DNA of 62,845 nt from an uncultured Bacteroidales bacterium (GCA_945829225.1 CALZTY010000002.1:73060-135904), one strand, 5' to 3'; counted from the first letter of the stretch, positions 16,451 through 25,737 are shown. Numbers and translations are program-made. Notes: generated by a model not told the origin, from the letters alone.

Positions 16451-16632
16451 ACCTCCACCAAGGCGGATCACACCCACGGCGCAAAGACCCCGGCGGGGTC
16501 TCATCATCACTAACCCCAGGGTGGGCGAAGTCCTCCCTGGGGTCCCAAGAAGAAAGAAAAAACCAACCCTGGAAGGGTTGCAAACCACCACTAAACCAGC
16601 CTATAACAGCTACATTAGCTACATCAGCTATA
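16451..16632. repeat. intergenic palindrome cluster and AGCTA-type repeat
   Basis: Three GC-rich palindromes follow one another in the AT-rich spacer: GACCCC/GGGGTC (16486-16500), CCCCAGGG/CCCTGGGG (16514-16542) and AACCCT/AGGGTT (16565-16579). They are followed by AGCTACATTAGCTACATCAGC (first 13 bases at 16608-16620), whose first 13 bases recur inverted at 33179-33191. The look is of a REP-like or transposon-derived dispersed element. The rest of the 16292-16724 spacer holds only promoters. Confidence 0.5.
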
Positions 16633-16648
16633 TTTTTTCCAAGAAAAA

Positions 16649-16680
16649 TTTGCATATTAACAACAAACGTTGTAACTTTG
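16649..16680 (+). promoter_or_regulatory. promoter of the orphan terminase unit
   Basis: TTTG (16649-16652), a 20-base spacer and TAACTTTG (16673-16680) match the consensus exactly. The inverted repeat ACAAC/GTTGT (16660-16673) overlaps the -7 box and could be an operator. The start codon is 44 nt further on. Confidence 0.7.
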
Positions 16681-16724
16681 CAGCGCAAATTAGTTCATCT
16701 GTCATCAAAAACCTTTATCTTATT

Positions 16725-19112
16725 ATGAAAAATTACCACAACTCCCTGCTCCCGCTCCCGGGACAACCCCAAGGTGACTTCGCCGTCACCGCCTGCGACA
16801 ACCTCCGCCCAGCCTCGGGCAAGCAAGTCCTCGAACCCGCCCCTCTGCCCATGCAGCAAGCATCCGGCGGATACGTCCCAGCCGCCTTCTGCTCCCCCTC
16901 CGACGGCTCCCCCGGCTTCTACATCTACCGCAACGGCTCCGCCCTCTATATCTTCAGCCGCACCGGCACGCAATCCGTTGCAGATGTGGGTGTTGACTCC
17001 TTCTCGGTCGTCCCCGACGGCGACTATATCATCGTCGCCGGCGGTGGCTCCACGCGCCGCTTCTATGTGCGCGACGGGCGCTTCGACCCCGCCGCTCCAC
17101 GTGCCGTGTCGATGCCGCGCGTCCTCGCGCGACCGACTCCCAACATCTCGGTGAACATCCCGCCGGTCAAACTCTCGCGCCAGTACCTCTCTGGCGAGGT
17201 GCTCCTCGCCGCCGACTCGCAGCGCCTCTCCGACGCCGCCACTCGCGCCTACCTCGACCTCGACGCCGCCGCACGTGCCGCCGCCGTCAATTGGATGCCC
17301 ATGCTCGTCGCCCTGCGCCTGCGCAACTACCGCGGCGACATCGTCGGCACCACTCAGCCACGTCTCCTCGCCGGCGAGGAATTTGACCCCAATTTCGACT
17401 TCAATACCGACGACCTGCACACCACCAAGCCCGCCGAGCGCTCCATCGCCACCTGGCGCCTCGCTGTCGACTTCTCCACCCTCGCCGTCGACCCCGGGCA
17501 ATACACCCTCGAGGTACTCGCCACGCCGCCACTCCATCGCCTTGACCCTGCCGAGGGCTTCGACATCCGCCTGCGCTCCCGCTCCGACGACCCCTACTGG
17601 TGCCGAGCCATTCCTCGCGCCTGCCCCGTTGCCGCGCCTCGTGGCGCCGCGCCCTCGCGAGCCCCATTTATCGAGCGGCTTCTCGCCCGTTTCGAGGCTG
17701 CCGCATCGGTGGTCCACACCTTCCGCTTCAACTCCGAAATCTCGGGCACCCTCGACTGCCCGCCGCGCTTCGACACCCCGGCGAGCGACATCGCCGCCAT
17801 CTCTCGCGCCCTCGCCGTCATCCCCGACTCCTCGGCGCTCCCCTGGCTCGAGGAGCATCACAACTTCTCCCCGGCTGCCATCGCCGCCGGCGCCGCCGCC
17901 ACCCTCATGGCTGATATCACCGTCACCCCCGACGACAACTTCGCCGCCGAATCCTTCGCCGACTCCTTCGACTCGCAAGCCCGCTCATGGCACGCCGTCG
18001 CGCGCCTCGCCATGGCTGACGGCTCCTCGCGTGTGGTTACTTCTCAGGGCACCTCGGGAGCCCCATTGTCTTTCAATCCCGTTATCGCATATCCACACCC
18101 CGATGCCGTTGCGCTCTACATTGCCGTCAAGATTGGTGCCGATATCCGCTGTGCCTCGTGGGCGCTCCACCCCGATGGCTCGGGTCGCCGTGCCGTCAGC
18201 GTTGCCGCCGACTTGCGCTCGCAGGTCCTCTCCGATGTCCTCCCCGACTTTGTTATCCCCTCCGAGTCGCCGGCTCGGCAGCATTATAGCGACATTATCG
18301 CCGTCGCCGCCCCGGGACAACGTGCCCGGCGCTTCTTCCACGCCGCCGTGGGTGCCGTCAAGGTCATCGTCCCGGCGCGTCACAGCCAGGGCGCCTGGGA
18401 TTATGGACGCGCTCGCTTCCTTATCATGTCGTCGACAGGCATCTACAGCGCCGCGGTGTCGTCATCGCTGGAGAGCATTTCGATCAGCCGCATCGACTCG
18501 CGTGTCGTCGACGGCGCCCATGCCGTGGTCGACACCGGCACCGACATCCGCGTCATCGCCTCGGGTGCCTTGCTCTCCATCGCCGGCACTCGTGTCGTCA
18601 CCCTCGCCGGCAGCGTCGGTGATGCCCGCGCTCTCGCCTGGGACCACGTCCGTGCCGAGTTGTGGCTCATCCCCGAGGACGACTACCCCACGGTGATGAA
18701 TGAGGCTGCCGCCGGATGCTATCGCATCGGCTTGACTCTCAATCCCTTCCTCACCACTCAGGTCGCCGGTGTGTCTTTTGTCACCGATGTCGACGGCAAT
18801 TGCTACCACCTCGGCGTGGTGCAGCCCTACAGCCGCCAACCGGTGCGCTGGTGCGCCCGCGCCGCCTGCTCCGGCTCCCTGGCGCGTGTACTCCGCGCAT
18901 ATATCGCCGGAAATATCGCCTCCGGCTCCATCGATGTGCGCCGCATTTATCTGGGCAGCACCGCCCCGGGTGCCGAGTTGTCGCTCGCCCTCGACGGCGA
19001 GGTGCGCTCGCCCCTCTCGCGCGCCTTCATCGCCCGTGGCGATGCCTTCGAGGTATCCCTCGCCGGCGATGCCGCTCCAGGCTTTTTGTTCCACTCTATC
19101 TCGCTCGATTGA
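16725..19112 (+). CDS. 795-aa protein of unknown family paired with a terminase
   Basis: The frame opens earlier (16521), but the promoter at 16649-16680 and the ATG at 16725 (MKNYHNSLLPLPGQ) set the start. The 795-residue product has no signal peptide or membrane helix. It reads as beta-rich throughout, with a helical Ala/Arg-rich stretch and many short strands such as GFYIYRNGSALYIFSR and ADVGVDSFSVVPDGDYI that resemble propeller or tail-protein blades. I recognise no family. It ends 4 nt before a phage-type terminase gene on the same strand, so the two are surely co-transcribed and the protein is probably of phage structural origin. No other phage genes are near, and codon use looks like the host's. 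Whether it is a relic or a domesticated function is open. Confidence 0.8.
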   Translation: MKNYHNSLLPLPGQPQGDFAVTACDNLRPASGKQVLEPAPLPMQQASGGYVPAAFCSPSDGSPGFYIYRNGSALYIFSRTGTQSVADVGVDSFSVVPDGDYIIVAGGGSTRRFYVRDGRFDPAAPRAVSMPRVLARPTPNISVNIPPVKLSRQYLSGEVLLAADSQRLSDAATRAYLDLDAAARAAAVNWMPMLVALRLRNYRGDIVGTTQPRLLAGEEFDPNFDFNTDDLHTTKPAERSIATWRLAVDFSTLAVDPGQYTLEVLATPPLHRLDPAEGFDIRLRSRSDDPYWCRAIPRACPVAAPRGAAPSRAPFIERLLARFEAAASVVHTFRFNSEISGTLDCPPRFDTPASDIAAISRALAVIPDSSALPWLEEHHNFSPAAIAAGAAATLMADITVTPDDNFAAESFADSFDSQARSWHAVARLAMADGSSRVVTSQGTSGAPLSFNPVIAYPHPDAVALYIAVKIGADIRCASWALHPDGSGRRAVSVAADLRSQVLSDVLPDFVIPSESPARQHYSDIIAVAAPGQRARRFFHAAVGAVKVIVPARHSQGAWDYGRARFLIMSSTGIYSAAVSSSLESISISRIDSRVVDGAHAVVDTGTDIRVIASGALLSIAGTRVVTLAGSVGDARALAWDHVRAELWLIPEDDYPTVMNEAAAGCYRIGLTLNPFLTTQVAGVSFVTDVDGNCYHLGVVQPYSRQPVRWCARAACSGSLARVLRAYIAGNIASGSIDVRRIYLGSTAPGAELSLALDGEVRSPLSRAFIARGDAFEVSLAGDAAPGFLFHSISLD

Positions 19113-19116
19113 TGCC

Positions 19117-20865
19117 ATGGCTACCGACTACAATCCCATCATAGGTGACCCCGACGACGCCCTCGGGCGCGTCGAGGTGGCTACGCCCCTCGCCGATATG
19201 CCTCGCGCTTTTGTGCCCGTCACCATGGTCGACGACCCGCGTTATCCCACTGTCCTCGCCAATCCGCAGGCTTGGCAGCGCCTGCGTTGCTATCACGACT
19301 TCGAGTACTGGGCGGCGCGCTGTGTCACCATCAAGCACAAAATCTCCGGCGCCGATGTCCCCCTGGTCCTCAACAAGCCCCAGCGCCTCGTCGCCCGTAA
19401 ATTCGAGGCTGTACGCCGGCGCGGTCTCCCGGTGCGTGCCATCCTCCTCAAGGCGCGTCAGTGGGGCGGCTCCTCCCTCGTCCTTGCATACATGGCTTGG
19501 ATACAGTCGTGCCGCCAGCGCAACTGGCACTCCATCATCTGCTCCCAGGTCAAGGATACCTCCTCGACTATCCGTGGCATGTATTCCAAGATTTTGCAGA
19601 ACTATCCCGCCGACCTCTGGGACGGCGATGCCGGTCCGGCTTTCAAGCCCTTTGAACGCTCCGAGAATGTGCGCGAAATCGTCGGGCGCGGCTGCCGCGT
19701 CACCGTGGCGTCTATCGAAAACCAAGATGCCGTGCGCGGTGCCGACTATGCCATGGCTCACCTCAGCGAGGTCGCCTTCTGGCGCTCTACACCCTCGCGC
19801 TCCCCCGAGGATGTCCTCCGAGCCATTTGCGGCTCGGTACCGCTCATCCCCGACTCCTTCGTCGCCATCGAGTCAACCGCCAATGGCGTGGGCAATTTCT
19901 TCCACCGCGAGTGGCTTCGCTCCTGTGCCGGCGTCGAGGGGCGCATCGCCATCTTTGTCCCCTGGATGGATATCGACTACTACCGCGTCGACCCGCCTGC
20001 CGATGTACAGGTCATGGCTACCCTTAGCGACTACGAGCGCTCTCTCGCCGATATGGGCTGCGACGAGGCGCAGATTTATTGGTATCGACTCAAACTCGCC
20101 GAACTGGGCTCGCCCGACAAGATGATGGCTGAGTTCCCCACTACTGCCGAGGAGGCATTCATCGCCACCGGTGCCTCGGTCTTCGAGCGCGACAAGGTCG
20201 AGGCGCTACGTGCCGGCTGCTCGGCGCCCGACATGGTCAATGGAGTATGTGTGTGGCGCAATCCCGAGCCTCACGCCCATTATGTAGTCGCTGTCGACAT
20301 CGGCGGCTCCAATCCCCGTGCCGACTTCTCGGTCATCGTCGTCGTACGTGCCGACTCTCCGCGCCCCGAGGTCGTGGCTCAATGGCGCGGGCACATCTAC
20401 CACGACCTCCTCGCATACAAGGCGATGGAGATCGGGCGTCGATACAACGATGCCCTCCTCGTTGTCGAGAGCAACTCCCTCGAGGGTGGCGCCGCCGGCG
20501 GGCATGGCATGTATATCCTCGACCTCATGGCTAATTCTTATCCCAATATCTATCGCCGTCAGGTCTACGACGATGCCCTGTGCACCTCATCGTCGCGCAT
20601 CGGCTTCCACACCAACCGAGCCACCAAGGCTATGATTATCAGTGGATTGATTGCCAAGGTGCGCACCGCCGCATACATCGAGCACGACAGTGCCGCCTGC
20701 GACGAATTGCTCTCCTACGAGCACACCCCCGACGGCTCATATGCCGCTGCCATCGGCAGCCACGACGACCTCCTCATGGCGCGTGCTATCGCCCTCAGCG
20801 TCATCGACCACCTCGCATTCCCACCCCTCATCGACCCCGCCTCCCTCAACATCCCCTTCTGGTAA
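19117..20865 (+). CDS. phage terminase large subunit-like ATPase/nuclease, orphan
   Basis: The 582-residue product carries the TerL order of motifs. A deviant Walker A with leading lysine, KARQWGGSS, lies at 112-120; Walker B YAMAHLSEVAF with E218; and a coupling motif IESTANG near 251-257. The C-terminal RNase H-like nuclease has D394 (VAVDIGG), E451 (VVESNS) and D550/D551 (GSHDDLL). TerL proteins cut and pump phage DNA into capsids. All key residues look intact, yet portal, capsid, small terminase, integrase and lysis genes are absent: the gene is followed by speA. The ATG at 19117 is chosen because it starts 4 nt after the preceding stop; the longer frame from 18769 only overlaps that gene. 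Host-like base composition suggests long residence. Confidence 0.85.
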   Translation: MATDYNPIIGDPDDALGRVEVATPLADMPRAFVPVTMVDDPRYPTVLANPQAWQRLRCYHDFEYWAARCVTIKHKISGADVPLVLNKPQRLVARKFEAVRRRGLPVRAILLKARQWGGSSLVLAYMAWIQSCRQRNWHSIICSQVKDTSSTIRGMYSKILQNYPADLWDGDAGPAFKPFERSENVREIVGRGCRVTVASIENQDAVRGADYAMAHLSEVAFWRSTPSRSPEDVLRAICGSVPLIPDSFVAIESTANGVGNFFHREWLRSCAGVEGRIAIFVPWMDIDYYRVDPPADVQVMATLSDYERSLADMGCDEAQIYWYRLKLAELGSPDKMMAEFPTTAEEAFIATGASVFERDKVEALRAGCSAPDMVNGVCVWRNPEPHAHYVVAVDIGGSNPRADFSVIVVVRADSPRPEVVAQWRGHIYHDLLAYKAMEIGRRYNDALLVVESNSLEGGAAGGHGMYILDLMANSYPNIYRRQVYDDALCTSSSRIGFHTNRATKAMIISGLIAKVRTAAYIEHDSAACDELLSYEHTPDGSYAAAIGSHDDLLMARAIALSVIDHLAFPPLIDPASLNIPFW

Positions 20866-20882
20866 CCCATAAACTCTCAACC

Positions 20883-20895
20883 CTAAACAATAAAC
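20883..20895 (+). repeat. dispersed 13-mer, copy B
   Basis: Exact second copy of CTAAACAATAAAC, in the spacer between the terminase-like gene and speA. Confidence 0.5.
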
Positions 20896-20911
20896 ATTCA
20901 AAAAAAAGTCG

Positions 20912-20919
20912 TACCTTTG
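20912..20919 (+). promoter_or_regulatory. -7 box of the speA operon
   Basis: TACCTTTG, 53 nt before the speA start. No clear TTTG at -33. Confidence 0.5.
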
Positions 20920-20972
20920 TATCCTCATTTGTGACTATTAGCATTACCTCACCCTTTTAACATCTACTGCCG

Positions 20973-22874
20973 ATGAGAAAATGGCGCATTGAAGACAGTG
21001 CCGAACTGTACAACATAAACGGCTGGGGCCGTAACTATTTCTCGATTAACGACAAGGGACACGTCATCGTTACTCCCCGTGCCGGTTATGCTCCCGTCGA
21101 CTTGCGCGACGTTATGGACGAACTCAAGATCAAGGATATCTCCGCTCCCGTGCTCTTGCGCTTCCCCGACATCCTCGACAACCGCATCGAGAAAATTTCG
21201 CGCTGCTTCGCACAAGCCGGCGAAACATATGACTATCAAGCCAAAAACTTTATGATTTACCCCATCAAGGTAAATCAAATGCGCCCCGTGGTCGAGGAAA
21301 TTATCACCTACGGCAAGAAATTCAATATCGGCTTGGAAGCCGGCTCGAAGCCCGAGTTGCATGCTGTCCTCGCTACCAACATCGCCGACAATGCCCTCAT
21401 CATCTGCAACGGCTACAAGGATGCCAACTATGTCGAGATGGCTCTCCTCGCTCAGAAGATGGGGCGCCGCATCTACCTGGTGGTGGAGAAACTCAACGAA
21501 TTGGCTATCATAGCCGACGTTGCCAAGCGACTGAAGATCCGCCCTAATATCGGCATCCGCATCAAACTGTCGTCAACAGGCGCCGGCAAGTGGGTCGAGA
21601 GTGGCGGCGACCACTCTAAGTTCGGGCTCAACTCCTCGGAGTTGCTCGAGGCTCTCGATACACTCAAGCGCCGCGGACTCGCCGACTGCCTCAAACTCAT
21701 CCACTTCCACATCGGCAGCCAAATCACCAAGATTCGCGTCATCAAGAATGCACTACGCGAGGCTACGCAGTTCTATGTCCAACTCTCCAAGATGGGCTTC
21801 GATATCGACTTCATCGACATCGGCGGCGGATTGGGCGTCGACTACGACGGCACTCGCTCCTCGGCATCGGAGAGTTCGATGAACTACTCCATCCAGGAGT
21901 ATGCCAACGACGCTATCTCGGCGATTGTCGAGTGCTGCACCAAGAACGATATCAAGCAACCGAATATCATCACCGAGAGCGGACGCTCTCTCACCGCTCA
22001 TCACTCGATACTCATTATCGACGTGCTCGAGACTGCCGAACTCCCCCGCTGGCGCGATGATGCCGAGGTCGGCGACGATGCTCACGAACTCTCCCGCGAG
22101 TTGTACTCTATCTGGGATACTCTCGACTCGCACAACATCTTCGAGAGTTGGCACGACGCCCTCCAGATTCGCGAGGAAGCGCTCGACCTATTCTCCCTCG
22201 GTATGCTCGACCTCACCACGCGTGCTCAGATTGAGAAACTATTCTGGTCTATCGCTCGCGAGGTGGGCGAAATCGCCGCTTCGATGAAGCACGTCCCCGA
22301 GGAATTGCGCAAGATTTCCAAGATGATTCCCGACAAGTATTTCTGCAATTTCTCGCTCTTCCAGTCGCTCCCCGATGCTTGGGCTATCGACCAGATGTTC
22401 CCCATAATACCCCTCTCGCGCCTCGATGAAAAGCCCACACACACCTGCACCATCCAGGATATGACCTGCGATAGCGATGGCAAGTTGACCAATTTCATCA
22501 CCTCGCAGGGTAGCAAGGGCGCTCTGCCCGTCCACGCCCTCCGCGCCAATGAGCCTTACTACCTCGGTGTGTTCCTCGTGGGCGCTTACCAGGAAATCCT
22601 CGGCGATATGCACAACCTCTTCGGCGACACCAACGCCGTGCATATCAGCGTTTATAAGGACCACTACGAACTCGACCAAATCATCCAAGGCGAGAGCGTC
22701 GATGAGGTCCTCGAATACGTACAATTCAACCCCAAGAAACTTGTGCGAAACGTCGAGGCTTGGGTGACCGCTTCTATGAAGGCGGGAACCATCACCCCCG
22801 AGGAGGGTCGCGACTTCGTATCTACTTATCGCGCCGGGCTCTTCGGCTACACATACCTCGAGCACGACGACTGA
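20973..22874 (+). CDS. speA: biosynthetic arginine decarboxylase
   Basis: The 633-residue product is full length for SpeA, the PLP enzyme that turns arginine into agmatine for polyamine synthesis in the cytoplasm. The start (MRKWRIEDSAELYNINGWG) and the PLP-lysine region FMIYPIKVNQMRPVVEEI near residue 92 are diagnostic. Downstream, LIHFHIGSQ, DIGGGLGVDYDG and ITESGRSLTAHHS are the expected barrel motifs. It overlaps truA by one base (TGATG), so both are translated from one mRNA. A -7 box and a dispersed repeat lie upstream. No polyamine-responsive element is visible. Confidence 0.95.
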   Translation: MRKWRIEDSAELYNINGWGRNYFSINDKGHVIVTPRAGYAPVDLRDVMDELKIKDISAPVLLRFPDILDNRIEKISRCFAQAGETYDYQAKNFMIYPIKVNQMRPVVEEIITYGKKFNIGLEAGSKPELHAVLATNIADNALIICNGYKDANYVEMALLAQKMGRRIYLVVEKLNELAIIADVAKRLKIRPNIGIRIKLSSTGAGKWVESGGDHSKFGLNSSELLEALDTLKRRGLADCLKLIHFHIGSQITKIRVIKNALREATQFYVQLSKMGFDIDFIDIGGGLGVDYDGTRSSASESSMNYSIQEYANDAISAIVECCTKNDIKQPNIITESGRSLTAHHSILIIDVLETAELPRWRDDAEVGDDAHELSRELYSIWDTLDSHNIFESWHDALQIREEALDLFSLGMLDLTTRAQIEKLFWSIAREVGEIAASMKHVPEELRKISKMIPDKYFCNFSLFQSLPDAWAIDQMFPIIPLSRLDEKPTHTCTIQDMTCDSDGKLTNFITSQGSKGALPVHALRANEPYYLGVFLVGAYQEILGDMHNLFGDTNAVHISVYKDHYELDQIIQGESVDEVLEYVQFNPKKLVRNVEAWVTASMKAGTITPEEGRDFVSTYRAGLFGYTYLEHDD

Positions 22875-23608
22875 TGCGCTGGTTTATCGACCTGAGTTAC
22901 AATGGCGGTGCCTACCACGGCTGGCAGGTGCAGCCGGGCGTGGTGACCGTGCAGAGTGTCATCGAGGATGCTCTGCAACGACTCGTCGGCGCTCCGATGC
23001 CCATCGTCGGCGCCGGACGCACCGATGCCGGGGTCAATGCCCGCCAAATGATTGCTCATGTCGACCTCCCCGACTCCTTTGACCCCCTGCGTCCCGAGTT
23101 TCTGCGCTCGCTCAATGCCCTCTGTGGCAGGGATATAGCCATCCATTCGTTCACTCAGGTGGCTCCCGATGCACATGCTCGCTTCGATGCCACCGAGCGC
23201 ACCTACCGATATATGGCTCACACTGCCAAGGACCCCTTTGCCGGCAAACTCTCCTGGCAGGCGCCTGCCAACCTCGATTTCGACGCCATGAACCGCGCCG
23301 CCGCCGCGATCCTCGGACGACGCGACTTCACCTCGTTCTCCAAGTTGCACACCGACGTCAAGACCAACATCTGCGACCTCCGTGCCGCCGCATGGCACCG
23401 CATCGACGATAGCCATTGGTACTTCGAGATTACCGCCGACCGCTTCCTGCGCAACATGGTACGCGCGGTGGTGGGCACCCTCGTCGACGTGGGTCGGCAC
23501 AAGGTGGGCGAGGACCATCTCCAAGCCGTCGTCGAGGCACGCGACCGCTGCGCCGCCGGCACTTCTATGCCGCCCGAGCCTCTTTTTCTATGGTCTATTA
23601 AGTATTAA
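22874..23608 (+). CDS. truA: tRNA pseudouridine(38-40) synthase TruA
   Basis: The 244-residue product is a complete TruA, which makes pseudouridine at positions 38-40 of the tRNA anticodon arm. The catalytic aspartate is in GAGRTDAGVNA near residue 52; DFTSFSK and RFLRNMVRAVVGT are the other conserved blocks. A longer frame opens at 22760, but the ATG at 22874 overlapping the speA stop gives the family N-terminus (MRWFIDLSYNGGAYHGWQ). It sits between speA and a metal/cofactor import system on one strand, an operon of unrelated functions. Confidence 0.95.
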   Translation: MRWFIDLSYNGGAYHGWQVQPGVVTVQSVIEDALQRLVGAPMPIVGAGRTDAGVNARQMIAHVDLPDSFDPLRPEFLRSLNALCGRDIAIHSFTQVAPDAHARFDATERTYRYMAHTAKDPFAGKLSWQAPANLDFDAMNRAAAAILGRRDFTSFSKLHTDVKTNICDLRAAAWHRIDDSHWYFEITADRFLRNMVRAVVGTLVDVGRHKVGEDHLQAVVEARDRCAAGTSMPPEPLFLWSIKY

Positions 23609-23618
23609 ATATTTTATT

Positions 23619-24722
23619 ATGAGGGTTTTAAATGTTATTTTAGTAATTTGGGCACTCGCCGCCATCAGTTGCGGCTGCTCTCAAGCCACGACCGAGAGCG
23701 AGTCGCCGTCCACAGGTGCCGCCTATCTGCACATCACTCCGCGCGACGGATACACCGAGGTGCGCGTCGACGACCCCTGGCACCCCGATAAGCCCATGGC
23801 TCAATATGCCTTGGTGCCTCGCGGCAGCATCGTCGCCGTGCCCGACAGCCTCACCGCCATCACCGTGCCGTTGAAGCGCTGCATCGTCTACTCGATGGTA
23901 CACACCGCCGCACTCGACGAGTTGGGTTGCCTCGATGCCGTGGTCGCTGTCGCCGACCCGCAATTCTTTGCCCCGGACGACCCGGTCACCGAGCGCCTCG
24001 CCGATGGCTCGATCGCCTCTATCGGCTCATCGCTCGCGCCTATGGTCGAGAAAATCATCGCCATCGCGCCCGATGCCATCATCCTCTCGCCCGAGGATGG
24101 TGTGGATAACGCCCAAATTCATGCCGCCGGCATCCCTGTGGTGTATATGTCTGATTACTTGGAACATACACCTCTCGCTCGCGCCGAGTGGATTAAATTC
24201 ATAGGCTTGCTCACCGGGCGCGAGGCGCTCACCGACTCGATCTACGAGACTGTGTGCCACGAGTATTGCGGACTGCGCGACAATGCCTGTGCCACTGTCC
24301 GCCGCCCCACGGTGCTCACCGAGCGCCCGTATATGGGCGTGTGGTACCTCCCCGGCGGTGCCAGTTACAAGGCGCAACTCATCGCCGATGCCGGCGCTAC
24401 ATATGTATATGGCGACAACTCCGACACCGGCTCGCTCCAACTGAGCGAGGAGGCGGTCATCGCTCATGCCGGCAATGCCGACATTTGGCTCCTCAACGAG
24501 CAAGGTGAGTCTTCGCCCGATATCCTTGCCGACCGCATGCCCCACTGTCGTGCCTTTGCCGCCTTCCCCCATGGTATCTATTACTGCGATGCCTCCACCT
24601 CGCCGATGTTCCGCGACATCGCCTTCCACCCCGAGCGGGTCTTGCGCGATATGATTTATGTGTTCCACCCCGAGTTGCGCAACGGTCAACCCTTGCGTTA
24701 CTATAAACCCCTGGCACAGTGA
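23619..24722 (+). CDS. ABC importer substrate-binding lipoprotein (BtuF/FecB type)
   Basis: The 367-residue product has a lipoprotein signal with the lipobox AISC (Cys18). The body is a helical-backbone type III binding protein: RCIVYSMVHTAALDELGC and AIAPDAIILS-like blocks match the BtuF/FepB family, which delivers cobalamin, haem or siderophores to the permease. The frame opens earlier inside truA; the ATG at 23619 gives the signal peptide. The permease follows with a 4-nt overlap, then the ATPase, so the importer is complete. The ligand cannot be decided; no TonB-dependent receptor or cobalamin riboswitch is seen nearby. Confidence 0.85.
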   Translation: MRVLNVILVIWALAAISCGCSQATTESESPSTGAAYLHITPRDGYTEVRVDDPWHPDKPMAQYALVPRGSIVAVPDSLTAITVPLKRCIVYSMVHTAALDELGCLDAVVAVADPQFFAPDDPVTERLADGSIASIGSSLAPMVEKIIAIAPDAIILSPEDGVDNAQIHAAGIPVVYMSDYLEHTPLARAEWIKFIGLLTGREALTDSIYETVCHEYCGLRDNACATVRRPTVLTERPYMGVWYLPGGASYKAQLIADAGATYVYGDNSDTGSLQLSEEAVIAHAGNADIWLLNEQGESSPDILADRMPHCRAFAAFPHGIYYCDASTSPMFRDIAFHPERVLRDMIYVFHPELRNGQPLRYYKPLAQ

Positions 24723-25735
24723 GTAATAAACGCGCCATATTGGTCCTCATCGCCGCCGTGGCGGTCGCCTTGCTTGCCTTTGTCGGCTGCTTGTTCACCG
24801 GTGCTGCTGACATCGCCGCCGGCGATGTGCTCGCAGCCCTCACCGGGGGTAGCGGCAAGCCATCGGTCGACTATATCGTCATGAATACTCGCCTGCCCGC
24901 GGCTATCACCGCCCTGCTGTGCGGCATGGCACTGTCGATTGCCGGACTGCTCATGCAGACCACCTTCGACAACCCCTTGGCGGGTCCGTCAATCATGGGT
25001 ATCTCCTCGGGTGCCAGCCTCGGCGTCGCCATCGTCATGCTCGCCATATCCACCACCGCCTCGGCGTGGGGACAGAGCGCCGTCCTTGCCGGTGCCCTCG
25101 CCGGTGCCCTCGGGGTCCTCGCCCTGCTCACTTTGCTCGCCTCGGCGGTGCGTTCTGCCACCATGCTCCTCATCGCCGGCATCCTCATCGGATACCTCAC
25201 CTCCTCGGGCATCTCTCTGCTCAACTTCTTCGCCACCCGCGAGAGCATCCACTCCTACGTCATTTGGGGACTCGGCTCATTCAGCGCCGTCACTATGGAC
25301 GATATACCCCTCTTTGCCATCCTCGTCATTGTGCCGGCGATGGCTTCGCTCTTGTATGCCAAGACGTTGAATGCCTTGCTCTTAGGCTCGCGATATGCCG
25401 CCTCGGTGGGCGTGAATGTGGCTGCCGCGCGTCGCGGATTGCTGTTGCTCTCGGGCGTGCTCACCGCCTTTGCCACGGCATGGTGCGGACCTATCGGCTT
25501 CATCGGCATCGTGGTGCCGCATATCGCTCGCATGGCGGTGCGCTCCTCCGACCATCGCCTGCTGTTGCCTGCCTCGGCACTCATCGGTGCCGCCATCGGC
25601 GTGCTGTGCCTGTGGATATGCGTCAGCCCCGGTGCCGTCGGCATCCTCCCCGTCAACGCCGTGACTCCCATCATCGGCGCTCCCATCATCCTGTACATCA
25701 TCCTCAAACGCCGCTCCATATTTTATTTCAACTGA
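24719..25735 (+). CDS. FecCD-family ABC permease
   Basis: The 338-residue product begins with GTG at 24719, overlapping the stop of the binding-protein gene by four bases. It has about ten hydrophobic helices and the family blocks RLPAAITALLCGMALSIAG, PLAGPSIMGISSGASLG, and GPIGFIGIVVPHIAR (the ATPase-coupling loop). It forms the membrane channel for the substrate delivered by the lipoprotein before it and is powered by the ATPase encoded 2 nt downstream. Length and topology are normal for the BtuC/FecCD family. Confidence 0.92.
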   Translation: MSNKRAILVLIAAVAVALLAFVGCLFTGAADIAAGDVLAALTGGSGKPSVDYIVMNTRLPAAITALLCGMALSIAGLLMQTTFDNPLAGPSIMGISSGASLGVAIVMLAISTTASAWGQSAVLAGALAGALGVLALLTLLASAVRSATMLLIAGILIGYLTSSGISLLNFFATRESIHSYVIWGLGSFSAVTMDDIPLFAILVIVPAMASLLYAKTLNALLLGSRYAASVGVNVAAARRGLLLLSGVLTAFATAWCGPIGFIGIVVPHIARMAVRSSDHRLLLPASALIGAAIGVLCLWICVSPGAVGILPVNAVTPIIGAPIILYIILKRRSIFYFN

Positions 25736-25737
25736 TT

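Noticed and set aside
16422-16688. 88-codon minus-strand frame across the palindrome cluster
   Set aside because: The sequence derives from the palindromes and the promoter region of the neighbouring gene; no family or ribosome binding site supports it.
16695-17978. 427-codon minus-strand frame opposite the 795-aa protein gene
   Set aside because: Low-complexity Gly/Val/Glu/Asp composition typical of antisense frames in GC-rich genes, and it runs across a good plus-strand promoter.
17275-18696. 473-codon plus-strand frame in another phase inside the 795-aa gene
   Set aside because: Ser/Pro/Ala/Thr-rich shadow without domains; it does not fit the adjacent start and stop signals.
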